Shown here one piece after another: positions 44,329 through 53,152 of a DNA stretch of 64,000 bases. Where the stretch lies: the NCBI RefSeq assembly GCF_042879035.1, contig NZ_JBIAOU010000014.1:62001-126000 (forward strand), given 5' to 3'. The first letter of the stretch is position 1; each line of letters begins with the position of its first letter. The notes beneath the pieces are model-generated. The model searched no databases. It had not been told where the DNA came from and was given only the letters and a program-made list of their open reading frames with translations. The position numbers and the translations under genes were made by a program. The stretch comes from Rhodococcus_G sp042879035. Its GTDB lineage: Bacteria; Actinomycetota; Actinomycetes; Mycobacteriales; Mycobacteriaceae.

Positions 44329-45297
44329 ATGAGCTTCTATCGTGTCGTCGTCGAGGAGGCAGGCGGACCGGAAGTCCTGAAGATCGTTCCCATGGAGCTG
44401 CCCCAGCCCGGCCCCGGCCAGGTGCTGGTCAGAATGGCCGCCACGGGGGTCAACTTCATCGAAACCTACCGCCGCGCAGGGGTTTACCCGGCCGAGTACC
44501 CCTTCGTCCCCGGCAGTGAATGCGCGGGCACGGTCGAGGCGCTCGGTGACGGGGTCACCGGGTTCCGCGTGGGCGACCGCGTGGCGACCATGTGGGGCAA
44601 GCAGACGTACGCCACCCACACGGTGATCGATGCCGCGAAGGCGGTTCCGGTGCCGGACGGCGTCCCCCTGGAGACCGCGGCGGCGACGTTGTCCCAGGGC
44701 ATCACCGCGCATTACCTCACGCACTCCTGCTATCCCGTCCAGGACGGTGACGTCGTCCTGGTACACGCCGGCGCGGGTGGCGTGGGGCGGTTGCTGATTC
44801 AGCTGTCCGCGCTGCGCGGCGCCACGGTGATCGCCACCACGTCGACCGACGCCAAGGCCGAGATCGCCCGGGCCGCGGGCGCGGATCACGTCCTCTCCTA
44901 CGACGAGGTTCCCACTCGCGTCCGCGACCTGACCGACGGCCGCGGCGTGGACGTGGTCTACGACGGCGTCGGCAAGGACACGTTCGACAGCTCGCTGGCC
45001 GCCATCAAGGTGCGCGGCATGTTGGTGTTGTTCGGCGGTTCCTCCGGCCCCGTGCCCCCGTTCCAGCTGCAACGGCTCAACACCTCCGGCTCGCTGTACG
45101 TGACGCGCCCGAAGACCGGTGACTACCTGCGCACCGACGAGGAGCGGCACTGGCGGACCCGGGAGGTCTTCGACCTGGTGGCCGCGGGCAAGCTCGACAT
45201 CCACATCGGGGCCGCATACCCGCTGGCCGACACAGCAGCTGCCCACGCCGCGCTGGAGGGCAGGCAGACCACGGGCAAGACCATCCTCGTTCCGTAG
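44329..45297 (+). CDS. Zinc-independent quinone oxidoreductase (QOR, MDR family)
   Basis: A 322-aa NADPH:quinone reductase-like protein. The GroES-like half has GVNFIETYRRAGVYP and PGSECAGTVEALGDG; the Rossmann half has VLVHAGAGGVGRLLIQLS and ends in a QTTGKTILVP tail. Zinc ligands of alcohol dehydrogenases are absent, as in QOR. ATG 44329 has AGGAAGG 6 nt upstream; the frame is open further upstream but only through the palindromic regulatory region. Probably induced with the divergent exporter by a redox-active or toxic compound. Confidence 0.9.
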   Translation: MSFYRVVVEEAGGPEVLKIVPMELPQPGPGQVLVRMAATGVNFIETYRRAGVYPAEYPFVPGSECAGTVEALGDGVTGFRVGDRVATMWGKQTYATHTVIDAAKAVPVPDGVPLETAAATLSQGITAHYLTHSCYPVQDGDVVLVHAGAGGVGRLLIQLSALRGATVIATTSTDAKAEIARAAGADHVLSYDEVPTRVRDLTDGRGVDVVYDGVGKDTFDSSLAAIKVRGMLVLFGGSSGPVPPFQLQRLNTSGSLYVTRPKTGDYLRTDEERHWRTREVFDLVAAGKLDIHIGAAYPLADTAAAHAALEGRQTTGKTILVP

Positions 45298-45358
45298 GCG
45301 TCGGAAGGGCCAACCGCCAAGCCGCGCATCGCGGCCTGTTCTCGTGGATACTGCACCG

Positions 45359-46333
45359 GTGACGCGCACCAAGCGAACCATCCTGTCCGCCCTGTCGACG
45401 GTGGTGCTCGCGGTCGCGGGCCTGCTGATCGCGACCCCGGCAAGTGGTGGCGCCGCACCGCCGCCCGACTGGCGGTACATGATGGTGGCGTTCAGCAACA
45501 CCAGCGACCGCGACATGGACGTGTACGAGTCGGGGGACGGCACCGGATTCCAACTCGTCCAGCCGTCGGCGTATCGGCCCCCGTCCGGGGTGGTGCGGGA
45601 TCCGAGCATCTTCCGGCACACGGACGGGTCCTACTACGTCACCTACACGACGGTGGACGGGGCGAACATCGGCTTCGCGCGCAGCAGTGACCGCGTCAAC
45701 TGGACGCCGCTGGGGAACTGGCCGGTCCCGTTCTGCTGCGCCTTCCTGCCGGGTACGGGGGACGGCACGGGTTCCGCGAGCCCACCGGGCTTCTCGGGGT
45801 CGGCCGGCTTCAGCGACGGACCGTCGTTGTCGCCGTTCACCACCAAGGCCTGGGCGCCGGAATGGTTCGTGGACGCAGGCCGCGTCAACGTCATCCTGTC
45901 CATGTCGACGGGCGGCGGATTCGTGCCGTATCTGATGACGGCGCTCGACCCGTCGCTCCGGTTGTGGAGCCCGCCCGTTCCGCTCGGCGGGATCGGCGCG
46001 GACCACATCGACACCACCGTGGTCAAGGTCGGATCGACCTATCACGCCTTCACGAAGAACGAGACGAAGAAGGTCATCGAGCACGCGGTCGCGCCGTCGC
46101 TGGCGGGACCCTACTCGTTCGTCGCGCCCGGCGACTGGGGTTCGCCGGTGGAGGGCCCGGCCGTGGTCCAGTTGCCCAGCGGCACCTGGCGGATGTACTT
46201 CGACGGCTATACCGAGGGCAAGTACTTCTACTCCGACAGCACGGACGGGCTGAACACGTGGTCGCCGCGGCAGGAGCTTCCCGGCCTGTCCGGGACGGTG
46301 CGTCATGTCGGCGTGATGCAGGAGCCGGCCTGA
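45359..46333 (+). CDS. Secreted GH43-like five-bladed propeller glycosidase
   Basis: A 324-aa exported protein. A signal peptide (hydrophobic core about residues 9-27, end ASGGAAP) precedes a beta-propeller with VVRDPSIFRHTDGSYYVTYT (first catalytic Asp region), APEWFVDAGRVNVILS (second blade) and GSPVEGPAVVQLPSG (a Glu matching the catalytic acid). These are typical of GH43/GH62-type arabinan- or xylan-acting enzymes. GTG 45359 is 6 nt after GATACT. The gene stands alone and the exact substrate cannot be assigned. Confidence 0.75.
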   Translation: MTRTKRTILSALSTVVLAVAGLLIATPASGGAAPPPDWRYMMVAFSNTSDRDMDVYESGDGTGFQLVQPSAYRPPSGVVRDPSIFRHTDGSYYVTYTTVDGANIGFARSSDRVNWTPLGNWPVPFCCAFLPGTGDGTGSASPPGFSGSAGFSDGPSLSPFTTKAWAPEWFVDAGRVNVILSMSTGGGFVPYLMTALDPSLRLWSPPVPLGGIGADHIDTTVVKVGSTYHAFTKNETKKVIEHAVAPSLAGPYSFVAPGDWGSPVEGPAVVQLPSGTWRMYFDGYTEGKYFYSDSTDGLNTWSPRQELPGLSGTVRHVGVMQEPA

Positions 46334-46363
46334 CGCCGACCGAGCCGCGAAGGCCGGTGCCGA

Positions 46364-46933
46364 TCACGGTCGCTCGTTGCGGGCGGCCTTCTCGACGATG
46401 CCGGCGATCCGCCTGGTCTTGGTCGCAGGCTGCTTCGCGTATGCGATCTGGCCGAGCGCGAACTTGCGCACGCTCGGCGGCCACGCGTCCCAGTGGGTGC
46501 GGGCCTGCGGGTCGGCGTCCAGCGCCGCGGTGAGCTCCGGGGATTCGACGAGTGCCTCGGCGTCGTCGAGCAGCGTCCACAGACCCCGCTGCTTGGCGTC
46601 GTCGACGACCGCCAGTCCCGCCGGCTGCATGCGCCCCTCGGCGAGCAGATCGGTCACGCGGGCCTTGTTGGACGCGGCCCACGCGCTGTTGCGGCCGCGT
46701 CGGGTGAACCACATGCCTCGGCGGTGCTCGTCGATGGTCCGGGTGTGCCCGTCGACCCACCCCCAACACAACGCCTCCCGCACGACCTGGTCGTAGTCGA
46801 GCGGTGCGCTGCCGGATTCCTTGCGCCAGAACACGAGCCAGATGCCTGCGGAGTGGTCGTGGTTGTCCCGCAGCCACGCGTGCCACTCGTCGAGGGACTC
46901 GGGGTGCAGGTGCTCGGCGTTCGCATTGGCCAT
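46364..46933 (-). CDS. YdeI/OmpD-associated family protein
   Basis: A 189-aa protein with the YdeI pattern: HPESLDEWHAWLRDNHD, WVDGHTRTIDEHRRGMWFTRR and a C-terminal helical motif KFALGQIAYAKQPATKTRRIAGIVEKA. The biochemical role is unknown; some relatives affect antimicrobial peptide resistance. It is 10 nt upstream of the pseudouridine synthase stop but transcribed the same way, so it may follow it in one transcript. Confidence 0.8.
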   Translation of the reverse strand: MANANAEHLHPESLDEWHAWLRDNHDHSAGIWLVFWRKESGSAPLDYDQVVREALCWGWVDGHTRTIDEHRRGMWFTRRGRNSAWAASNKARVTDLLAEGRMQPAGLAVVDDAKQRGLWTLLDDAEALVESPELTAALDADPQARTHWDAWPPSVRKFALGQIAYAKQPATKTRRIAGIVEKAARNERP

Positions 46934-46943
46934 GCGGACAAGA

Positions 46944-47888
46944 CTAGGGTGCCTCGGTCAAAGCCCGCCGCGTCACGAAGCGGCGCGCCGCGCCGGACAG
47001 TGGATCGGTGAACTCCAGTTCCCGCGCGAGTAGCTGCAGGGGAAGGGCGTGATCGTCCGGCGCCTCGGGCAGGAGTTCGGGATACAGCCGGTCGCCGAGG
47101 ATCCCGACGCCGAGCGCGGCCAGGTGCACCCGCAGCTGGTGCATCCGTCCGGTGTGGGGGCGCAGCGTCGTGTGCAGCACCGCACGCCCGGATGCGCTGA
47201 CACCGGTCCCGCGCACGTCGATCTCCGTCTCGGCGTTGGGTTCTCGGGCGTCGTCGACGACGACCCGGAGCCTGCCGCGCTGCGACTCGATGTGGTTGCG
47301 GTAGACGATCGGCAGGTCCCCCGAATTCCATCCGGGCGGCCTCGCCGACACCGCCTCGTAGACCTTCGCGACCTGCCGCTTCTCGAACAGCGACTGGTAT
47401 GCGCCGCGTGTCGCGGGACGGGCCGAGAACATCACCAGGCCGGCGGTCGCGCGGTCGAGTCGATGGATCGGCGTCAGATCCGGATTGTCGAGGCGGATCC
47501 GGAGTCGGACGAGCGCGGACTCGCGCAGGTATCGCCCGCTCGGGGTGGTCGGAAGGAAGTGTGGCTTGTCGATCACCACGAGGTCGTCGTCGACGTGCAG
47601 GATCTCCTCGTGGAACGGCACCGGTTCCTCCACCGGCAGATCGCGGTGGTACCAGACGAATTGGTGCGCGCCCAAGGGCGTGCCGCGACCGATCGGACTG
47701 CCGTCGACGCCGACGATCTCGCCGGCGTCGAACCGCCGGTACAGGCCGTCGGCGTCGAGGTGGTCGAACCTCGCGACGACGTACTCGGCGATCGTCGCCC
47801 ACGGCCCGGACGTCGGGACACGCAGCCGCGTCGGCCCGACCCCGTTCCGGACGGGCAGCGGTGGAGGCATCGGCACGCGCGTCATCAT
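46944..47888 (-). CDS. RluA-family pseudouridine synthase
   Basis: A 314-aa RNA-modifying enzyme. An N-terminal S4-like region (residues 15-80) precedes the catalytic domain, whose motif HRLDRATAGLVMF carries the catalytic Asp; RPHTGRMHQLRVHLAALG is the conserved C-terminal motif. The target (23S rRNA or tRNA) cannot be told. Two adjacent ATG codons (47888, 47885) can start it. A degraded DUF222 gene ends 8 nt upstream. Confidence 0.88.
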   Translation of the reverse strand: MMTRVPMPPPLPVRNGVGPTRLRVPTSGPWATIAEYVVARFDHLDADGLYRRFDAGEIVGVDGSPIGRGTPLGAHQFVWYHRDLPVEEPVPFHEEILHVDDDLVVIDKPHFLPTTPSGRYLRESALVRLRIRLDNPDLTPIHRLDRATAGLVMFSARPATRGAYQSLFEKRQVAKVYEAVSARPPGWNSGDLPIVYRNHIESQRGRLRVVVDDAREPNAETEIDVRGTGVSASGRAVLHTTLRPHTGRMHQLRVHLAALGVGILGDRLYPELLPEAPDDHALPLQLLARELEFTDPLSGAARRFVTRRALTEAP

Positions 47889-47895
47889 CCCACCG

Positions 47896-48829
47896 TCACG
47901 CGGTCGGCCGCGCCGCCGGTGGTGCAACGCTGTGGTGGATGTGCCCGGTGGGTGTGGTGATCCGGACTTCGTGTGTGCCGTCGGGGGAGTCGAGCGTCTC
48001 GGCGACCCAGCCGGGTGCCTGTTTGGCGTGGTTGCATGCCTCGCGCAGGCCCTGACCCTTGTCGAGGGTGGTCGGTCCGCCGTCACCCGAACCGGTGTCG
48101 GGGGTGCGGTCGTGTCGTCGGTCGGCGCGGTGACTGTGCGGGAGACGAGGGTGTCGGCCATGATCCGGCCGCGGGTCCGTTCGTCGCCGGTGGCGGTCGC
48201 CGACGCGGCAGCTGCGGCGAGGGCGGCATGGCAGGCGACGCCGTCGGCCAGGGGGAGCAGTGCCGTCACGTAGGCCATCGAGTCGGGAGCGGGGCGGATC
48301 GACACCCGACGTTCGGAGTGTGCCTTGGCCTTGCGTCGGATCCAGACCCTCTTGTCGGCTTCGTACGCCAGCTGGCGTGCACTGGCGACGGTCTCGCGGT
48401 CGCTCATCTTCTCGAGGCGCGGGGTCGGCGGCCGGTTTCCGGTCGACGTCGGCGCGGTCTTCGGTTGAGAGGCAAGCGGTTTCGCGGGCGATCTGGGTGG
48501 CCCGCCATTCGGTGATGCACCCTGCGCGCAGTGCGGCGAGGGTGGGGGGAGTTCGGTGGCGAGGGTGGTGGCCAGGCCGAGGTGGATGCCGCCGCATCGG
48601 CTGCCGCGCGGCGTTGGTCGGCGACGAAATTCGCCGTGACCTGAGCCTGGAGTCCCGCGGCGGCGCAGGAGAGGCGTTCGAGGGCGCAGAGCAGGTCGAT
48701 GCGCTCGGCCTGCTGGTGGGGGCCGTCGGTCCGGGCGAGCCGGTGGACCCATCGCTCCACATCGGCGGCCGTCACCGTCTGCTCGACACCTTCCGGTTCG
48801 CTCATATGTTCGATTGTACCGAGTGTCAC
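47896..48829 (-). pseudogene. DUF222/HNH endonuclease (13E12-type) gene, broken by several frameshifts
   Basis: Reading from 48829 leftward, DUF222 segments appear in all three frames in turn: ERIDLLCALERLSCAAAG, then CITEWRATQIARETACLS, then DRETVASARQLAYEADKR through GERTRGRIM-like text, then the HNH-end segment LREACNHAKQAPGW and HEVRITTPTGH. The central zinc-binding CDHIxP part of the HNH domain is missing. At least three frame changes plus an internal deletion make it non-functional. Such genes are repeated and often decaying in mycobacteria and rhodococci. Confidence 0.8.
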
Positions 48830-48937
48830 CGACAGGTTCGTCGGTTCCGAGGTTCCATCCGGTGACTGACCTCGGCCAACTGATGGGGCGGACGAGCTGC
48901 GACGAGATGTGGGAAATGCGTCGGATTCGACGTCGGA

Positions 48938-49828
48938 CTACCGCGACCAGTACTGCAACACCGACTCCTCGGTGAGCAGGGTGGACCCTTCGGTGATGAC
49001 GAGCGAGGTCGGGCTCAGCCGGTACTGCACACCGTCGTTGGTCGCGGTGAAGCCGTCGCCGGTGGCGACCGGGTCGTCGATCTCGATCGCTGCCCCGTCG
49101 CTGAGTCGAATTCCCTTGTAATACAGCCGTCCCACCCCCGTTTCGCAGATCACGACGAGGGACGCGGTGGTTTGCCCCACGGCGATCGCGGGATCGGTGT
49201 AGTTGCAACGGGCCGAAGGCACGTCGACGAACCCCTGTTCGTCCGTGCCGCCGACGGGGGAATTGGATCCTGCAGAGGATGCTGTCGAACCCGCCGTGGC
49301 GGGTGCGGGATTGCCGGTCGGAGTCAGCTCGAGGTTCTCGATCCGCACCGCGACATCGCCGGGAAGAATGGTCAGGTAGCCGCTACCCTGAACGATGTCG
49401 TTCGCCGAGATGCAGGAGAAGTCTCCCGTCAGGCACGACAGTCGCTCCCAGTAACCGCCCGTGGAGCGAGTGGGTCGGATCGCGTACTCGCCGGGCTGGA
49501 TGTCCGTGCCGACCTTCAGGATGCCGTTGGTCGGCGTGTCGCGCACAGCGGAGGCGGCACTCGATACGGGCCCGGCGGCCGTGGATGCTGCAGCCGAAGT
49601 GGTGGCCGTCACGGTCGATGCCGGCGTTCTCACGGCGACGTCAGCGTCGCCACCGGAGTCCGAATTGCGGACAAGGAGGATGACGAGAGCGGCAACGGCG
49701 ACGATCGCCACGATTGCCACGCCGGCCATGGCCCAGGGCCACTTCGGCCGTCGAGCCGGAGGCTGTGGGGGCCAGCCGGGTGGAGTTGGGCTGTACCCGT
49801 ACCCATTCGGTGGAGGTGGCATCGACAT
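48938..49828 (-). CDS. Single-pass membrane protein with Pro-rich N-terminus, unknown
   Basis: A 296-aa protein: a Pro/Gly/Tyr-rich cytoplasmic head (residues 1-30), one membrane helix (about 34-55, VAIVAIVAVAALVILLV), a Ser/Thr/Ala spacer, then a folded outside region in two parts. The first has YAIRPTRSTGGYWERLSCL with a Cys pair, the second YTDPAIAVGQTTASLVVICE. I do not recognise the domain. ATG 49828 is chosen because MSMPPPP is a common start for such proteins. A GlsB-like gene precedes it by 23 nt on the same strand. Confidence 0.7.
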   Translation of the reverse strand: MSMPPPPNGYGYSPTPPGWPPQPPARRPKWPWAMAGVAIVAIVAVAALVILLVRNSDSGGDADVAVRTPASTVTATTSAAASTAAGPVSSAASAVRDTPTNGILKVGTDIQPGEYAIRPTRSTGGYWERLSCLTGDFSCISANDIVQGSGYLTILPGDVAVRIENLELTPTGNPAPATAGSTASSAGSNSPVGGTDEQGFVDVPSARCNYTDPAIAVGQTTASLVVICETGVGRLYYKGIRLSDGAAIEIDDPVATGDGFTATNDGVQYRLSPTSLVITEGSTLLTEESVLQYWSR

Positions 49829-49851
49829 CCGGGTTCGCTCGGTCCGGGGTC

Positions 49852-50121
49852 TCAGTCGACCGGTGACGCGGACCGGTTCTTCCACCAGGACCATGCGGCG
49901 GTGACGATGATCGCGCCGGCGATGGAGCCGATGATGCCGCTGAGGCGTAGTTCGAGGCCGTCGCCGGCGAGGAGGCTGACGATCAGCCCGCCCACGAACG
50001 AACCGACGACACCCGCGACAAGTGCCAGGGTCCAGTCGATTCCGGACCGGGACCTGCCCAGGACGAGTTGTGCGGCGGCACCGACCAGCAATCCGAACAG
50101 GATCATCCCGATGATCAGCAT
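49852..50121 (-). CDS. GlsB/YeaQ/YmgE family stress membrane protein
   Basis: An 89-aa protein with three hydrophobic helices and the glycine-rich family pattern (IGMILFGLLVGAAAQLVLG, VGSFVGGLIVSLLAGDG, SIAGAIIVTAAWSWW). Members rise in stress or acid conditions in other bacteria; the molecular role is unknown. ATG 50121 is the family start. Confidence 0.85.
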   Translation of the reverse strand: MLIIGMILFGLLVGAAAQLVLGRSRSGIDWTLALVAGVVGSFVGGLIVSLLAGDGLELRLSGIIGSIAGAIIVTAAWSWWKNRSASPVD

Positions 50122-50174
50122 GGCGGGAGTATAGGGCGCAGCGGCGCCGATGGCCTGTTGTCGCGAGGGCGGCT

Positions 50175-50954
50175 CTACCCGTGCCGCGCCACGTCCTCGC
50201 ACAGGATGCTCGGCCAGCGCGCGAGATCGGCCGGTGTGCCGGCCACCTCGAGGGTGGCCTTGGGCAGCAGCTCCACCAGTGCCTCGGCGGTGGACACCGG
50301 ATGGGCGGGGTCGTCGATCCAGGCCAGCACCGTGGTCGGCACGTCGATTCCGGCGATCTCGGCCGGTGCGGGCAGATCGCTCAGCGCGGCCCCGCGGAAC
50401 AGCGACGGAAGCAGGTGTTCGGAAACATCCGGCACGGTTTCGGGAGTCCCGACGGTCGCCGGTGGGCGGGGCACGGCGAGGTCGGCGCCGAGGAACGCGC
50501 CCAGCCCCTGCTCCTCGATCACCGCGGCATTGCGTCGGTACGTGTCGGCCTTGGCGGCACGGGTGTCCCAGGCGGTCGCGGGCACCAGCAGGGTGAGTCC
50601 GACGAACCGGCCCGGATCGCGCACCGCGGCGTGCAGCAGGGTGCCGGTGCCCATCGACGGCCCGACACCGTGCACCTGCTCGCCGGGAAACCAGTGGTCG
50701 AGCAGCCTGAGCAGGTCGTCGGCCAGCACCGGCCAGCGGTAGTCCTCCGGCACCGCACGACCGGACGAATGGCCGTGTCCGCGTGCGTCGTACCGCAGCA
50801 GCCGGGTCCCACTGAGCCCGCGGCCGAGATCGAGCGCCATCAGGCGGTCACGATGGCGGCTGGAGGTGAGGCCGTGGAGCTGGACCACCGGATGGCCGCC
50901 CTCGTCACTGAGTTCCACGTCGAGCTCGGCGCCCGGAACGCTGAAGGTCGGCAC
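50175..50954 (-). CDS. Alpha/beta-fold hydrolase
   Basis: A 259-aa serine hydrolase with oxyanion region VQLHGLTSSRHRD, RYDARGHGHSS, nucleophile elbow GVGPSMGTG (GxSxG) and a late VLAWIDDPAHPVS that holds the acid and His region. GTG 50954 has AGGAG 5 nt upstream. It is divergent from the condensation-GNAT fusion. The substrate is unknown. Confidence 0.85.
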   Translation of the reverse strand: MPTFSVPGAELDVELSDEGGHPVVQLHGLTSSRHRDRLMALDLGRGLSGTRLLRYDARGHGHSSGRAVPEDYRWPVLADDLLRLLDHWFPGEQVHGVGPSMGTGTLLHAAVRDPGRFVGLTLLVPATAWDTRAAKADTYRRNAAVIEEQGLGAFLGADLAVPRPPATVGTPETVPDVSEHLLPSLFRGAALSDLPAPAEIAGIDVPTTVLAWIDDPAHPVSTAEALVELLPKATLEVAGTPADLARWPSILCEDVARHG

Positions 50955-51014
50955 GGCGGCTCCTGTGTGTCGTAGGGCGCGGTGGTTGGAAGGCGCGGTC
51001 GCTGGGGGAGTGCC

Positions 51015-51020
51015 TAGGAT
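51015..51020 (+). promoter_or_regulatory. Likely -10 element of a leaderless promoter for the condensation-GNAT gene
   Basis: TAGGAT matches TANNNT and ends 6 nt before ATG 51027, with no Shine-Dalgarno sequence in the gap. Confidence 0.5.
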
Positions 51021-51026
51021 ACTGCC

Positions 51027-52793
51027 ATGCGGCTGACCAACGTTGCGCACCTGCGCCTGCCGTTCGGCCGGCTGTTGGGTTACGACGTGACCGTCGGCAG
51101 GCCGGGCCGAGCGCTGCCCGTCTCCTTCGACCAGCGACGCCACGTCGCTGCCGGTGACCGCGCCGGATCCTGGATGGCGTTGTCCTTCAAGCTTTCCGAG
51201 CCGGTTCCGTCCGACGAGCTCGCGGCCGCGTGGCTCGCGGTGATCGCCCGGCACGGCACGCTGCGCTCGGTCTTCGTGGCCGGCGACGACGGCGAACCGC
51301 GGCTGCACGAGGTCGAGATCGGCGCCGGTGGCTGGATGGAGCATCCGATCGCCCCGGGGCAGGCGGTCAACGATGCGCTGCGTGACGTGCTCGACGCTGC
51401 CTGCTCGCCGTACAGTCGTCCGTCGCACCGGTTGTGTGTGCTCGAGACCGCGGTGGGTCCGACGGTGGTGGTCGCCGCCGACCACTCGCACGTGGACATG
51501 TGGTCGATGCTGGTGATCGTGCGGGACCTGCTCTCCGCGCTGACCGCGGTGCGGCAGGGCCGAGCGCCGTCGTTGCCGCCGACCCCCGCGTTCGCCGAAC
51601 ACACCAGTGCGCTGCGGGACCGCCCGCCGGCTCCCGACGACGTGCGCCGCCGCTGGGCAGAGGTGCTGGCCGCCAGTGGCGACGTGATGCCTCGGTTCCC
51701 GCTGCCGCTGGGCACGGCGACGCTGCACCGGGAACGGGTGGAGGTGCGCGACGTGCTCGATGTCGACGACAGCGCCGCGTTCTCGGCGCAGGCCCGCGAC
51801 GACGGCGTCTCGACCCTGGCGCTGGTGGTGGCGGCGATGACCGACGTGACCCGCGAGCTGGCGGGAACCCCACTGCGGGCGGTGTTTCCGGTGCACAGTC
51901 GCTACGACGCCAACTGGCACGACTCGGTCGGCTGGTTCATCACGAACTCGGTGCTGGAATCGGCCGACCCCGATCCTCGGGTCAGCGCGGAGGCGGTCAA
52001 GGAGGCCGTCCGGATGGGGTCCTGGCCGCTGGAGGACGTACTTCGTCCGTGGGGCGGAATGCCCGAGGCGCCAGGGATGTTCGCGATCTCGTGGCTGGAT
52101 CTGCGCCGGCTGCCGGTCCGGGTCGACGCGACCGGGCTGGAGGCCCAGTACGTCGGCGCGACGATCCGGACCGACGGGGTGATGCTCTGGTTCATTCTCG
52201 ACGAGTCCGGCCTGCACCTGCGTTGCCGCTATCCCGACACCCCGGAAGCCCGGCGCAACGTCGGCGCCTGGCTGGACACGCTCGTCGCCCACCTGTGCTC
52301 ACGGGCACGGGCGTCGGTCGGTGGCCGGCTTCGCCTCGGCGACCGGACGTACCGGGTGCAGCGTGCCGGCCGCGCGGATGTGCCGGCGCTGGTCGCACTG
52401 CTCGCCGACGACGAGATCGGTCGCACCCGCGAGGGTGCCGAGCTGGCCCGGTACGAGGAGGCGTACGACGCCGTCACCCGGGATTCCTCGCACTACCTCG
52501 CCGTGGTGCGCGACGAGGACGATCGGATCGTCGGCACCATGCAGCTCACCATCATCCCCGGGTTGTCCCGCGGCGGCACCACGCGCCTGCAGATCGAGGG
52601 GGTCCGCGTGGCGGCCCCGGAGCGCTCCCGCGGGGTCGGCACCGCCATGCTCGAGTGGGCGCACGACCATGGCAGGCACCGCGGTGCGACACTCGCGCAG
52701 GTCACCACCGACCGGACCCGCGAACGGGCGCACGCGTTCTACACGCGACTCGGGTACGAGAACAGTCACGTGGGGTTCAAACGGGAGCTGTGA
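51027..52793 (+). CDS. Condensation-superfamily acyltransferase fused to a GNAT acetyltransferase
   Basis: A 588-aa two-domain protein. Residues 1-430 resemble NRPS condensation/PapA enzymes, with ADHSHVDMWSM carrying HxxxD and VGWFITNSVLES a later landmark. Residues 440-588 are a GNAT domain with acetyl-CoA loop RVAAPERSRGVGTAML and the C-terminal HAFYTRLGYENSHVGFKREL. Both halves use acyl-thioesters, so the protein may acylate one substrate at two sites or make and finish a small acylated product. I know of no characterised protein with this order. The gene stands alone with a leaderless-type promoter. Confidence 0.75.
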   Translation: MRLTNVAHLRLPFGRLLGYDVTVGRPGRALPVSFDQRRHVAAGDRAGSWMALSFKLSEPVPSDELAAAWLAVIARHGTLRSVFVAGDDGEPRLHEVEIGAGGWMEHPIAPGQAVNDALRDVLDAACSPYSRPSHRLCVLETAVGPTVVVAADHSHVDMWSMLVIVRDLLSALTAVRQGRAPSLPPTPAFAEHTSALRDRPPAPDDVRRRWAEVLAASGDVMPRFPLPLGTATLHRERVEVRDVLDVDDSAAFSAQARDDGVSTLALVVAAMTDVTRELAGTPLRAVFPVHSRYDANWHDSVGWFITNSVLESADPDPRVSAEAVKEAVRMGSWPLEDVLRPWGGMPEAPGMFAISWLDLRRLPVRVDATGLEAQYVGATIRTDGVMLWFILDESGLHLRCRYPDTPEARRNVGAWLDTLVAHLCSRARASVGGRLRLGDRTYRVQRAGRADVPALVALLADDEIGRTREGAELARYEEAYDAVTRDSSHYLAVVRDEDDRIVGTMQLTIIPGLSRGGTTRLQIEGVRVAAPERSRGVGTAMLEWAHDHGRHRGATLAQVTTDRTRERAHAFYTRLGYENSHVGFKREL

Positions 52794-52794
52794 G

Positions 52795-52905
52795 CTATTG
52801 AAGGAGGAACAGCAGCAGGGTCAGGCCGGTGGCGACGACCGCGGCGGCCACCGCCATGCCGGGCCACATCGTCGGTTCGGGTTTACCTGTGAAGTGATCG
52901 CTCAT
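52795..52905 (-). CDS. 36-aa single-helix membrane miniprotein
   Basis: A short gene reading MSDHFTGKPEPTMWPGMA then one hydrophobic helix of about 19 residues ending LLLFLLQ. AAAGG lies 6-7 nt before ATG 52905, a good ribosome site. It ends 2 nt from the converging fusion gene, so it fills the gap exactly. Charged head and single helix suggest a membrane regulator or subunit; its function is unknown. It is below the usual size cut-off for annotation. Confidence 0.6.
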   Translation of the reverse strand: MSDHFTGKPEPTMWPGMAVAAAVVATGLTLLLFLLQ

Positions 52906-53152
52906 CACGCACCTTTTTCGAAGGGGCGCCACGGGTCGTGCGGCTCGCGACGTTGCGACCGGTCAACGGTAGCGCGGCGCCCCGGGTGCGGGCGGTGGTT
53001 TGGCGCAGATGCACGGTTGGCGAACGAGATTCGACACGCCACCGTCCACGGTGCGCGCGGAAGCGCCGAGTGCCCTACTCTCTGGCCTCAGCGGAGGGTT
53101 TGATCCGGACGGGTTTGCCGCCGGTTCACAACGAGCGAGGTGGTGGACTGCC

